Source: Asticcacaulis sp. (GTDB lineage: Bacteria > Pseudomonadota > Alphaproteobacteria > Caulobacterales > Caulobacteraceae). Taken from it: a stretch of 10,000 nt of DNA. The DNA lies in NCBI RefSeq assembly GCF_020217185.1, contig NZ_JAIWNX010000154.1:1-10000 (forward strand), read 5' to 3'. Below are positions 5,518 through 10,000 of this stretch, in pieces. The notes beneath the pieces are model-generated. The model was not told where the DNA came from, made no database searches, and saw only the letters and a program-made list of their open reading frames with translations. Positions within the stretch are counted from its first letter, which is position 1. Every line of letters starts with the position of its first letter. The translations under genes were made by a program, and so were the position numbers.

Positions 5518-6615
5518 TCAGGCTACAAACGGCAGGCCGAGCGCCTCGGCCACGGCGGCGTGGCGAATATGGCCGCCCGCCACATTCAGCCCGGCCTTCA
5601 GGTGCGTATCGGCATTCAGCGCCTCGGCCACGCCCAGCTTCGCCATCTTCACCACAAAGGGCATGGTGGCGTTATTGAGCGCCAAAGTCGAGGTACGCGC
5701 CACCGCCCCCGGCATGTTGGCGACGCAATAGTGCACAATACCATCGACGAGGAAGATGGGGTCCTGATGCGTGGTCGGGTGCGAGGTTTCAAAACAGCCG
5801 CCCTGATCAATGGCGATATCAACCATCACCGCGCCGGGCTTCATGGTCTTCAGCATGTCGCGCGTGACCAGCTTGGGCGCTGCCGCGCCGGGGATCAGCA
5901 CCGCTCCGATGACCAGATCGGCCTCGGCCACGGCAGCGGCCAGAGCGGCGCGGGCCGAATAGGCGGTCTTGACGCGGCCGTGGAACAGGCGGTCAATCTC
6001 GATCAGCTTGTGCGCCGAGACGTCGAACACGGTCACGTCGGCCTGTAGCCCGGCGGCCATCTGAGCCGCGTTGATACCTGCAACGCCCGCGCCGATGATG
6101 ACGACCTTCGCCGGTTCGACGCCCGGTACGCCGCCCATCAGCACGCCGCGTCCGCCATAGGCTTTGTGCAGATAGCTGGCCCCGACATGCACCGAAATAC
6201 GCCCGGCGACCTCCGACATCGGACGCAGCAGCGGCAGGCCGCCCTGCGCCTCGGTCACGGTTTCATAGGCGATGCAGGTGGCGCCCGACGCCATCAGTGC
6301 CTCGGCTTGCGGCTTGTCGGCGGCGAGGTGCAGATAGGTGAACAGGGTCTGATGCGGTTTCAGCCAGGCGCATTCGTGCAGTTGCGGTTCCTTGACCTTG
6401 ACGATCAGGTCACCCGCCGCAAACGTAGCTTCGGCGGTATCCACGATTGTGGCCCCGGCGGCCTGATAGTCGGAATCACTGAAACCGATGCCCGCCCCGG
6501 CCTGTGTTTCAACAAAGACCTGATGCCCGTGGTGGGTGAGTTCCGCCACGCTGCCCGGCGTCAGCCCGACGCGGTATTCGTGGTTCTTGATTTCCTTCGG
6601 CACGCTGATTTTCAT
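5518..6615 (-). CDS. ald: Alanine dehydrogenase
   Basis: Protein of 365 residues, close to the usual length of about 370, with GGAGGAA upstream of ATG 6615. It catalyses NAD-dependent oxidative deamination of L-alanine to pyruvate and ammonium, in the cytoplasm. All hallmark residues sit at canonical positions: R15 (EYRVGLTP), K75 (VKVKEP) and H96 (TYLHLA) for pyruvate binding and catalysis, the nucleotide-binding GAGVAG (175-180) with D198 at the end of the next strand, and D270 in DIAIDQGG. The N-terminus MKISVPKEIKNHEYRVG is typical of the family. It is divergent from an Lrp/AsnC-type regulator across a 120-base region, an arrangement known for alanine-responsive control of ald. Expression is probably induced by alanine. 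Nothing looks truncated or unusual. Confidence 0.97.
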   Translation of the reverse strand: MKISVPKEIKNHEYRVGLTPGSVAELTHHGHQVFVETQAGAGIGFSDSDYQAAGATIVDTAEATFAAGDLIVKVKEPQLHECAWLKPHQTLFTYLHLAADKPQAEALMASGATCIAYETVTEAQGGLPLLRPMSEVAGRISVHVGASYLHKAYGGRGVLMGGVPGVEPAKVVIIGAGVAGINAAQMAAGLQADVTVFDVSAHKLIEIDRLFHGRVKTAYSARAALAAAVAEADLVIGAVLIPGAAAPKLVTRDMLKTMKPGAVMVDIAIDQGGCFETSHPTTHQDPIFLVDGIVHYCVANMPGAVARTSTLALNNATMPFVVKMAKLGVAEALNADTHLKAGLNVAGGHIRHAAVAEALGLPFVA

Positions 6616-6735
6616 GGGGTTCCTCCGTCACTTTTGTGATCACAACCTGATTGTAGATAATGATACGAATTTCGGTGGATTTTCTTGCAATTATGTGGCT
6701 TGTGCTGCCGATTTGCGGGATATATTCTCAATTCC
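6616..6735. promoter_or_regulatory. Shared divergent promoter/operator region of ald and the Lrp-like gene
   Basis: The region is AT-richer than its surroundings. For ald (- strand), TTGCAA (6685-6690) and TATCAT (6660-6665) are a possible -35/-10 pair with a long 19-base spacer. A perfect 12-base palindrome TTGTGATCACAA (6634-6645) lies between this and the ald ribosome site and could be an operator or leader element. For the regulator (+ strand), TATATT (6721-6726) would start transcription within a few bases of its ATG. Lrp-family proteins commonly bind such divergent regions at degenerate AT-rich sites. The exact boxes are inferred. Confidence 0.5.
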
Positions 6736-7200
6736 ATGGCGAACGCTGATAAATTTTCCGATCTCGATTCCTTTGACCGCGAACTGATCAAGGTTTTGCG
6801 CAACGACGCGCGGGCCACGGCGGCGGAGCTGGGGGAAAAGGTGGGCCTCAGCCCTTCGGCGGCGCACCGTCGCGTCAAGCTGCTGGAACAGCGCGGCATC
6901 ATCACCGGCTACCGCGCGGTGATTGCCGAAAGCGTGCATGGCAAGCAGGGCATGGTCTTCGTGCACGTCACGCTTCAGGACCAGCGCCGCGAAACCTTCG
7001 AAAAGTTCGAAAAGGCGGTGGTGCAGATCGCTGCCGTCGAAGAATGCCACCTGATGTCGGGTGAGGCGGATTACCTGTTGAAAATCGTGCTGCGCGAAAG
7101 CCTGTCCTATGAGGACGTGCACCGCGACGTGCTTTCGACCATGCCGGGCGTGTCCAAGCTGGTGTCGCAGTTTTCGATCCGCACGGTAAAGGCGGTCTGA
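6736..7200 (+). CDS. Lrp/AsnC-family transcriptional regulator, probable regulator of ald (AldR-like)
   Basis: Protein of 154 residues starting at ATG 6736; an in-frame upstream ATG at 6685 would add 17 Cys-rich residues atypical of the family. The N-terminal helix-turn-helix (about 13-60: FDRELIKVLRNDAR, ELGEKVGLSPSAAHRRVKLLE) is followed by the RAM ligand-binding domain (about 73-150). This includes the conserved-type VEECHLMSGEADYLLKI and MPGVSKLVSQFSIRTVK segments. Lrp/AsnC proteins assemble as dimers to octamers and sense amino acids. The divergent position next to ald makes alanine-responsive control of ald likely, as for AldR-type regulators; this is inference from context. No Shine-Dalgarno sequence is evident, and a -10-like TATATT lies ten bases upstream, so the message may be leaderless. 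Confidence 0.93.
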   Translation: MANADKFSDLDSFDRELIKVLRNDARATAAELGEKVGLSPSAAHRRVKLLEQRGIITGYRAVIAESVHGKQGMVFVHVTLQDQRRETFEKFEKAVVQIAAVEECHLMSGEADYLLKIVLRESLSYEDVHRDVLSTMPGVSKLVSQFSIRTVKAV

Positions 7201-7224
7201 GTTTTCAGCAGACCTTGGCCCTGA

Positions 7225-7362
7225 AATTTTGGCCACGAAAAGCACAAAAAATCTGAGTCTTAAAGGGCCGACAGGTCCTTCATCTCGCCTCATTCAAGGG
7301 CGCTCCGCGCCGTTATGTGGCTAAGATTTTCGTGTCTTTTCGTGTTTTTCGTGGTTCAATTT
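7225..7362. mobile_element. MITE-like intergenic element with imperfect terminal inverted repeats
   Basis: The left end GGCCACGAAAAGCAC followed by AAAAAATCTGAG (7231-7257) is mirrored by the right end (7320-7357), whose reverse complement begins GAACCACGAAAAACACG and ends near AAAATCTTAGCC. The right arm carries an extra ten-base-period TTTTCGTGT unit, repeated three times (7327-7354). AATTT occurs immediately outside both ends (7225-7229 and 7358-7362), compatible with a 5-bp target duplication. The interior contains a small GGCGC/GCGCC hairpin (7299-7311) and no coding potential. It fills most of the gap between the convergent lrp-like and EF-hand genes and would be non-autonomous. Confidence 0.5.
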
Positions 7363-7367
7363 ACGTC

Positions 7368-7691
7368 TTACCCGTTCTTGGCCACCCAGTTTTCAAACAT
7401 CAGGCTGGCCACGGCGCTCAGCTCTTCGCGGCTGAGCGTCCCGTCGCGGTTCATATCGACCAGATCGAAATAGGCCGCGTTTTTGGGGCTGACCGCCGTC
7501 AGTTCGGCGCGCGAAATCTTGCCGTCCCTGTTGCTGTCAGTCTTGCGGAACTGCTTATCGACTTCGGCATCAAGGCGGCTGCGCAGGGCCTGTTTTTCGG
7601 CGGCGGTCCTGGGCGGCGCAACGGTTTCGGCCACAACGGGCAGGGCCGACAGGCTCAGGGCGGGGATCAGCCAGATCAGGGTCTTACGCAT
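7368..7691 (-). CDS. Secreted small EF-hand protein (third EF-hand gene of the cluster)
   Basis: Protein of 107 residues with GGAGGT (7698-7703) six bases before ATG. Residues 1-21 are a Sec signal peptide (MRKTLIWLIP..., cleavage after PVVA). A charged helix (about 31-50) precedes two complete EF-hand loops: D52-S-N54-R-D56-G-K58-I-S60-R-A-E63 and D79-M-N81-R-D83-G-T85-L-S87-R-E-E90. All coordinating positions, the central Gly and the position-12 Glu are present, so calcium binding in the periplasm or outside the cell is likely. It follows the small membrane protein gene after 63 bases that contain a perfect - strand TATAAT, so it may have its own promoter while belonging to the same system. 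No enzymatic domain is visible. Confidence 0.9.
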   Translation of the reverse strand: MRKTLIWLIPALSLSALPVVAETVAPPRTAAEKQALRSRLDAEVDKQFRKTDSNRDGKISRAELTAVSPKNAAYFDLVDMNRDGTLSREELSAVASLMFENWVAKNG

Positions 7692-7740
7692 GAGGTCACC
7701 TCCGGTTCAGGGTGACATCCTAATGCCGGTAAGCGGCAGA

Positions 7741-7746
7741 ATTATA
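7741..7746 (-). promoter_or_regulatory. Possible -10 box upstream of the third EF-hand gene
   Basis: The - strand reads GCTATAATTC here, with a perfect TATAAT about 50 bases upstream of the EF-hand start codon. No good -35 hexamer is seen 16-18 bases upstream, so an alternative sigma factor or an activator may be needed. A short TGCCG/CGGCA hairpin (7724-7738) would lie at the start of the transcript. Confidence 0.35.
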
Positions 7747-7754
7747 GCGACGCC

Positions 7755-8033
7755 TCAGATTCCGACGATAAAGGCCAGTTCGTCGAGATCGGCCTCCTGC
7801 ACGGCGGGCTGGTTCAGGCTGACCGACACGCCAACACCGATGACGACACAGGCGGCCAGCGCCGCGGCCTTATAGACCAGACCGTAGCGCCATTCGGTCA
7901 GGCTGCGCTGCGCCACTTCGCGCCAGGCAAAGCCCTGCGACTGGCGCATGGCCTCACGCGCGATGCGGTCAGACAATCCCGTCGCCGGTTGCGGGGTCTT
8001 CCACTGCTGCAATGTGCGCTCGAACTCAGTCAT
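7755..8033 (-). CDS. Small single-pass membrane protein, candidate anti-sigma factor
   Basis: Protein of 92 residues. Its ATG overlaps the end of the sigma-factor gene by eight bases, so translation is coupled. About 50 N-terminal residues (MTEFERTLQQWKTP..., SDRIAREAMRQSQGFAWREV) are charged and helical. One transmembrane segment follows (about 53-74, AAALAACVVIGVGVSVSL), then a short acidic tail of about 18 residues (VQEADLDELAFIVGI). Topology is probably N-terminus in, C-terminus out. This position and architecture fit a membrane anti-sigma factor that holds the sigma factor with its cytoplasmic domain. However, the zinc-binding H-x3-C-x2-C motif of ZAS anti-sigma factors is absent and the periplasmic part is tiny. 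I do not recognise the family; the role is inferred from context. Confidence 0.8.
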   Translation of the reverse strand: MTEFERTLQQWKTPQPATGLSDRIAREAMRQSQGFAWREVAQRSLTEWRYGLVYKAAALAACVVIGVGVSVSLNQPAVQEADLDELAFIVGI

Positions 8034-8580
8034 CCTTTACTCCTAACACAGTCTTCAACTGCCGTCTTGCCCGCACGAGCAGCGATTCCACCGCTTTTAC
8101 GCTCATATTGAGGCTCTGGGCGGCCTCGGCATTGCTGAAGCCTTCGAAATAGCACAGGGCCACGGCCATACGCTGATTGAGCGGCAGTTGCGCCACGGCA
8201 GCGCGCACGGCCCCGGCGGCTTGCCGCTGCGACAGTTGCGTTTCCGCATCCGGGTCACCATCGCTCAGCGCCTCAGCCCAGTCGTCGATCGACTGGGTTT
8301 TCGGCTTGAAACGCCGCGCCCGATCAAGGCAGGCGCGGGTCACGATGGTGTAGAGCCAGGTCGAAAAGGCCGAGCGGTCCGGCTCATAACGCCCGGCATT
8401 GGCCCACACCTTGGTGAAGGCCGCCTGCACGGCGTCTTCGGCGTCCTCCCGGTTGAGCAGGACGCGATAAGCCACGGCGTGCGCGCGCGGCAGGTGACGC
8501 GCCACGAGCTGACGGAAGGCGGCGGCATCGCCCTCCGCCGTCAGCCGCATAAGCTGCGCATCACCGACCGTATCGCGCAT
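8026..8580 (-). CDS. ECF-type RNA polymerase sigma factor
   Basis: Protein of 184 residues. ATG 8580 is chosen because AAGGA lies six bases upstream; a GTG immediately before it (8583) is less well spaced. Region 2 (about 22-90: FRQLVARHLPRAHAVAYRVL, REDAEDAVQAAFTKVW, FSTWLYTIVTRACLDRARR) binds core polymerase and the -10 element. Region 4 (about 125-177: LPLNQRMAVALCYFEGFSNAEA, AQSLNMSVKAVESLLVRARR) carries the helix-turn-helix for the -35 element. Sigma region 3 is absent, as in ECF factors. It directs polymerase to a specific regulon, usually while held by an anti-sigma factor. The ATG overlaps the TGA of the upstream EF-hand gene and the stop overlaps the downstream membrane protein gene, so all are in one operon. 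Such genes are usually autoregulated. Confidence 0.95.
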   Translation of the reverse strand: MRDTVGDAQLMRLTAEGDAAAFRQLVARHLPRAHAVAYRVLLNREDAEDAVQAAFTKVWANAGRYEPDRSAFSTWLYTIVTRACLDRARRFKPKTQSIDDWAEALSDGDPDAETQLSQRQAAGAVRAAVAQLPLNQRMAVALCYFEGFSNAEAAQSLNMSVKAVESLLVRARRQLKTVLGVKDD

Positions 8581-8900
8581 CACTTGTCCTTGGGCTCCGG
8601 CGGGCGCTTGGGGCCTTTCAGTTCGGCCCGCACCTCTTCGCGCGACAGCTTGCCGTCCTTATTGACGTCGAGGCGATCGAAACGCTCATTGGCCTGTTTC
8701 AGGAATTCCTCGCGAGAGATGAAATTGTCCTGATTGGCGTCGGTGCGTTTGAACAGACGCTCCTCGAACTTGTCTCGCATCTCGTCGGCGCGTTTGCGGT
8801 GTTCCTGCATCCGCTCCTGCCACAGGGTGGCCTGAGCGAAGACGGGGGAGGCCGCCATTATAAGGCCAGCGGCCATCAGGCAGAAGACGACGGGTCGCAT
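8580..8900 (-). CDS. Secreted small EF-hand protein (second gene of the sigma-factor operon)
   Basis: Protein of 106 residues with a Sec signal peptide (1-22, cleavage near PVFA-QAT) and a charged helix rich in Arg, Glu and Lys (about 28-50). Two EF-hand loops follow: D54-A-N56-Q-D58-N-F60-I-S62-R-E-E65 and D78-V-N80-K-D82-G-K84-L-S86-R-E-E89. In the first loop the usual central Gly (position 6) is Asn, which may lower affinity; the second loop is canonical. The tail is basic and Pro-rich (KGPKRPPEPKDK). The start lies five bases after the preceding EF-hand gene and its ribosome site is inside that gene's last codons. The stop overlaps the sigma-factor ATG. It is probably a periplasmic calcium-binding partner of the sigma/anti-sigma pair; this role is inferred. 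Confidence 0.92.
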   Translation of the reverse strand: MRPVVFCLMAAGLIMAASPVFAQATLWQERMQEHRKRADEMRDKFEERLFKRTDANQDNFISREEFLKQANERFDRLDVNKDGKLSREEVRAELKGPKRPPEPKDK

Positions 8901-8905
8901 GGGCC

Positions 8906-9274
8906 TTAGTTCCCTCCGCTCGAAGACGATGAAGACGACGACGCGCCGCCGTCACGCGGGCCACCCCCACGCGGACCGCCCGGACCCATACGCTCTTTCA
9001 TGAAGGCGATCATTTCGTCCTTGGTCAGCTTACCGTCCTTGTTGGCGTCCATCATGTCGAAGGCTTCGGGGCGGCGGCCCTTGAACTCATCGCGGGTGAT
9101 AAAGCCGTCCTTATTGGTGTCCATCTTCGCAAAACGCTCATCAGGCGTCATGCGCGGGCCGGGGCCGCCATTGCCCCAGCCGCCCGGCGGCGGGGATTGG
9201 GTCTCGACCTGCGCCATAGCGGCGGCCGGCAGCAGGAACAGGGCGGAAGCGATCAGAAGCGGGGTCTTTTTCAT
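8906..9274 (-). CDS. Secreted EF-hand protein with Gly/Pro-rich linkers and a poly-Ser tail (first gene of the sigma-factor operon)
   Basis: Protein of 122 residues. Residues 1-21 form a Sec signal peptide (MKKTPLLIAS..., cleavage after AAAMA). A Pro/Gly-rich linker (28-40) leads to two canonical EF-hand loops: D52-T-N54-K-D56-G-F58-I-T60-R-D-E63 and D76-A-N78-K-D80-G-K82-L-T84-K-D-E87. The C-terminus is low complexity, with GPGGPRGGGPRDGG and then eight serines encoded by mixed codons before GGN. The last Gly-Gly codons (GGAGGG) double as the ribosome site of the next EF-hand gene. Calcium binding is well supported. Secretion to the periplasm or surface is likely, and a sensing or buffering role for the operon is inferred. 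As the first gene, it should carry the operon promoter upstream of 9274. Confidence 0.92.
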   Translation of the reverse strand: MKKTPLLIASALFLLPAAAMAQVETQSPPPGGWGNGGPGPRMTPDERFAKMDTNKDGFITRDEFKGRRPEAFDMMDANKDGKLTKDEMIAFMKERMGPGGPRGGGPRDGGASSSSSSSSGGN

Positions 9275-9353
9275 TGGGGTAACCGTCCGTTGGAGGAAAG
9301 ATATCCCTTATACGGAGCCCTTCGCCAATCCCCTGCGCAGAGGATTCAAACCG
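9275..9353 (-). promoter_or_regulatory. Probable promoter region of the EF-hand/sigma operon
   Basis: This is the 79-base gap between the flagellar mini-protein and the operon. On the - strand, CCGTATAAGG (9307-9316) offers a possible -10 (TATAAG, or the CGTAT form seen at some ECF promoters). No matching -35 is evident at 16-17 bases. A 20-base near-perfect palindrome lies just upstream (9327-9346). The ribosome site before ATG 9274 is weak (GGACGG eight bases away). Confidence 0.4.
9327..9346. repeat. 20-base near-perfect palindrome (AATCC.CTGCGCAG.GGATT)
   Basis: Nine of the ten base pairs are symmetric around the centre CG; only 9332/9341 break it. It lies eight bases beyond the stop of the flagellar mini-protein and about 52 bases upstream of the EF-hand operon start. 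It could be an operator for the operon or, as a hairpin with a TGCGCA loop, a weak terminator for the upstream gene. Confidence 0.6.
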
Positions 9354-9572
9354 TTAAATCTTCATATCCAGCAATCGGCCGGTCATCTGTTCGGCGGTCT
9401 TTATCACGGCCAGATTGGCGGCAAAGGCGGTGCGCGCCTCAGACTGATCCACCACGGCCCCCAACAGGGTGTTCGTATCGCTTCCGGCGGACTGAGCCAC
9501 CTTCGTCGCGGCGCGGTCAAACATCCGCGTCGCATTCAGAGCCCCCGCCGCTGCGGTATGAAAAGCGATCAT
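9354..9572 (-). CDS. Small protein resembling the C-terminal domain of flagellar basal-body rod/hook proteins
   Basis: Protein of 72 residues with AGGTGG (9579-9584) six bases before ATG. The N-terminus (MIAFHTAAAGALNATRMFDRAA) resembles the start of rod/hook proteins. The C-terminal half (AVVDQSEARTAFAANLAVIKTAEQMTGRLLDMKI) matches the conserved helix of FlgB/C/F/G/E-type proteins, where a segment like E...AFEAN..VI.TADEML..L..L. ends the chain. The central domains of a real rod or hook protein are missing, so this is a stand-alone coiled-coil miniature. Whether it enters the flagellum or is a degenerate paralog is unknown. No other flagellar gene is in the window. It precedes the EF-hand operon on the same strand by 79 bases. 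Confidence 0.75.
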   Translation of the reverse strand: MIAFHTAAAGALNATRMFDRAATKVAQSAGSDTNTLLGAVVDQSEARTAFAANLAVIKTAEQMTGRLLDMKI

Positions 9573-9775
9573 CTTACGCCACCTGTCACCGGCGCGTTCG
9601 GCATCCGGCCTGTGGATAATGTGCCTGATCGCTTAAGAAGGGACTTAGAAACGGGGTTAATGGGTGGGAGTGCAGCCTGCGCGGCGCCAAGAGGCGAAGC
9701 CCGTCTTCCATAACGTGCGCTTTGCGCCTGAGCGCAAACTAAGATCCATTTTATATTTTCTGCGAAAATATAAAA
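9573..9775. other. Intergenic region between tRNA-Leu and the flagellar mini-protein
   Basis: I see no gene. On the - strand, TTAA, CTAA and TTAA motifs recur at eight-base spacings between about 9630 and 9660, reminiscent of but not matching the seven-base CtrA spacing. The promoter of the 9354-9572 gene probably lies here. Two inverted repeats adjoin the tRNA, TTTGCGC/GCGCAAA (9721-9738) and the AT-rich repeat at 9746-9778. Confidence 0.4.
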
Positions 9776-9778
9776 TGG
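9746..9778 (-). terminator. Perfect 15-bp AT-rich inverted repeat abutting the tRNA-Leu 3' end
   Basis: CCATTTTATATTTTC (9746-9760) and GAAAATATAAAATGG (9764-9778) are perfectly complementary around TGC. The right arm includes the complement of the encoded tRNA CCA end (9776-9778), so in the - strand transcript the CCA would pair with the far arm. It probably terminates or guides 3' processing of the tRNA transcript, though it is AT-rich and has no separate T-run. A second perfect hairpin, TTTGCGC-CTGA-GCGCAAA (9721-9738), follows seven bases later. Confidence 0.55.
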
Positions 9779-9859
9779 TGCCCCTGGTCAGACTCGAACT
9801 GACACACCTCTCGGTACCGGATTTTGAATCCGGCGCGTCTACCATTTCACCACAGGGGC
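9776..9859 (-). tRNA. tRNA-Leu (anticodon CAA)
   Basis: Read on the - strand, the 84-base gene folds into a class II tRNA. The acceptor stem GCCCCTG pairs with CAGGGGC, followed by discriminator A and an encoded CCA. The D arm is TGGTGAAATGGTAGACGC, typical of tRNA-Leu. The anticodon stem CCGGA/TCCGG encloses the loop TTCAAAA with anticodon CAA at 9824-9826. A variable arm follows, and the T arm contains GTTCGAGTC. It decodes UUG. The discriminator A and long variable arm agree with leucine identity. Confidence 0.96.
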
Positions 9860-9950
9860 ACGCTTTGCGACGGATCGCGGCGGGTGAGGGACGCGTAGTT
9901 ATCGGCTTTTGCCGGGACTGGCAAGCCCCTCAGGCCTGCGTTTCCACCAA

Positions 9951-10000
9951 TCAGTCGTCGTCGCGTTCGGCGTCGCGGCGGCGCATGTCCTCGCCCCAGG
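9951..10000 (-). CDS. C-terminal end of an unidentified gene (partial)
   Basis: The - strand reads an open frame from the window edge to TGA (9953-9951), with the end ...WGEDMRRRDAERDDD. The charged tail and GC-rich codon use are compatible with a real gene, but only 15 full codons are visible and the product cannot be named. It would lie upstream of tRNA-Leu on the same strand. Confidence 0.45.
   Translation of the reverse strand, partial: WGEDMRRRDAERDDD

Noticed and set aside
5560..6639. + strand open frames opposite ald
   Set aside because: ald has every catalytic residue in place; the antisense frames show no domain.
7326..7355. CRISPR-like or minisatellite array at the TTTTCGTGT units
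   Set aside because: There are only three ten-base-period units with no spacers; they are better explained as the arm of a MITE-like element.
9625..9665. CtrA-type binding site near TTAA motifs
   Set aside because: The TTAA-like half-sites are eight bases apart and some are CTAA, not the TTAA-N7-TTAA consensus.
9657..9845. - strand open frame of 62 codons
   Set aside because: It runs through tRNA-Leu and its flanking inverted repeats, so it is not a protein gene.
9776..9860. Phage or island attachment site at the tRNA-Leu 3' end
   Set aside because: No integrase gene and no repeat of the tRNA 3' segment occur in the window.

Overview
The window looks like chromosomal DNA from a free-living alphaproteobacterium, most likely in the Caulobacterales. 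Three things suggest this: GC-rich coding sequence, an Lrp/ald pair, and a stand-alone flagellar rod C-terminal mini-protein. The genus is an inference from gene style, not a proof. Coding density is high. No insertion sequence, phage gene or CRISPR array is visible.

Left part (1-2061, + strand): a structured, gene-free leader of 274 bases precedes a secreted Sel1-repeat protein. This overlaps by four bases (ATGA) a CPBP-family membrane protease-like protein. After a hairpin-rich convergent intergenic region (2062-2259) come two diverged tandem GNAT acetyltransferases on the - strand (2260-3415). A divergent promoter region then leads to a two-gene + strand operon (3541-5316): an unrecognised two-helix membrane protein and a DUF900-like alpha/beta hydrolase.

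Middle part (5317-7367): alanine dehydrogenase (ald, - strand) lies opposite an Lrp/AsnC regulator (+ strand). This is a classic divergent pair in which the regulator probably controls alanine catabolism from the shared 120-base intergenic region. Downstream of ald are several strong hairpins, two with G/C-homopolymer loops and one with a - strand T-tract. Downstream of the lrp-like gene is a MITE-like element of about 130 bases.

Right part (7368-10000, all - strand): in transcription order there is a charged C-terminus of an unidentified gene at the edge, tRNA-Leu(CAA) with an encoded CCA, the flagellar mini-protein, and then a tight cluster. The cluster holds a secreted EF-hand protein, a second secreted EF-hand protein, an ECF-type sigma factor, a small single-pass membrane protein (candidate anti-sigma factor) and a third secreted EF-hand protein. 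The junctions overlap or nearly touch for the first four genes. The cluster suggests a calcium-linked envelope signalling unit and is the most interesting feature of the window.
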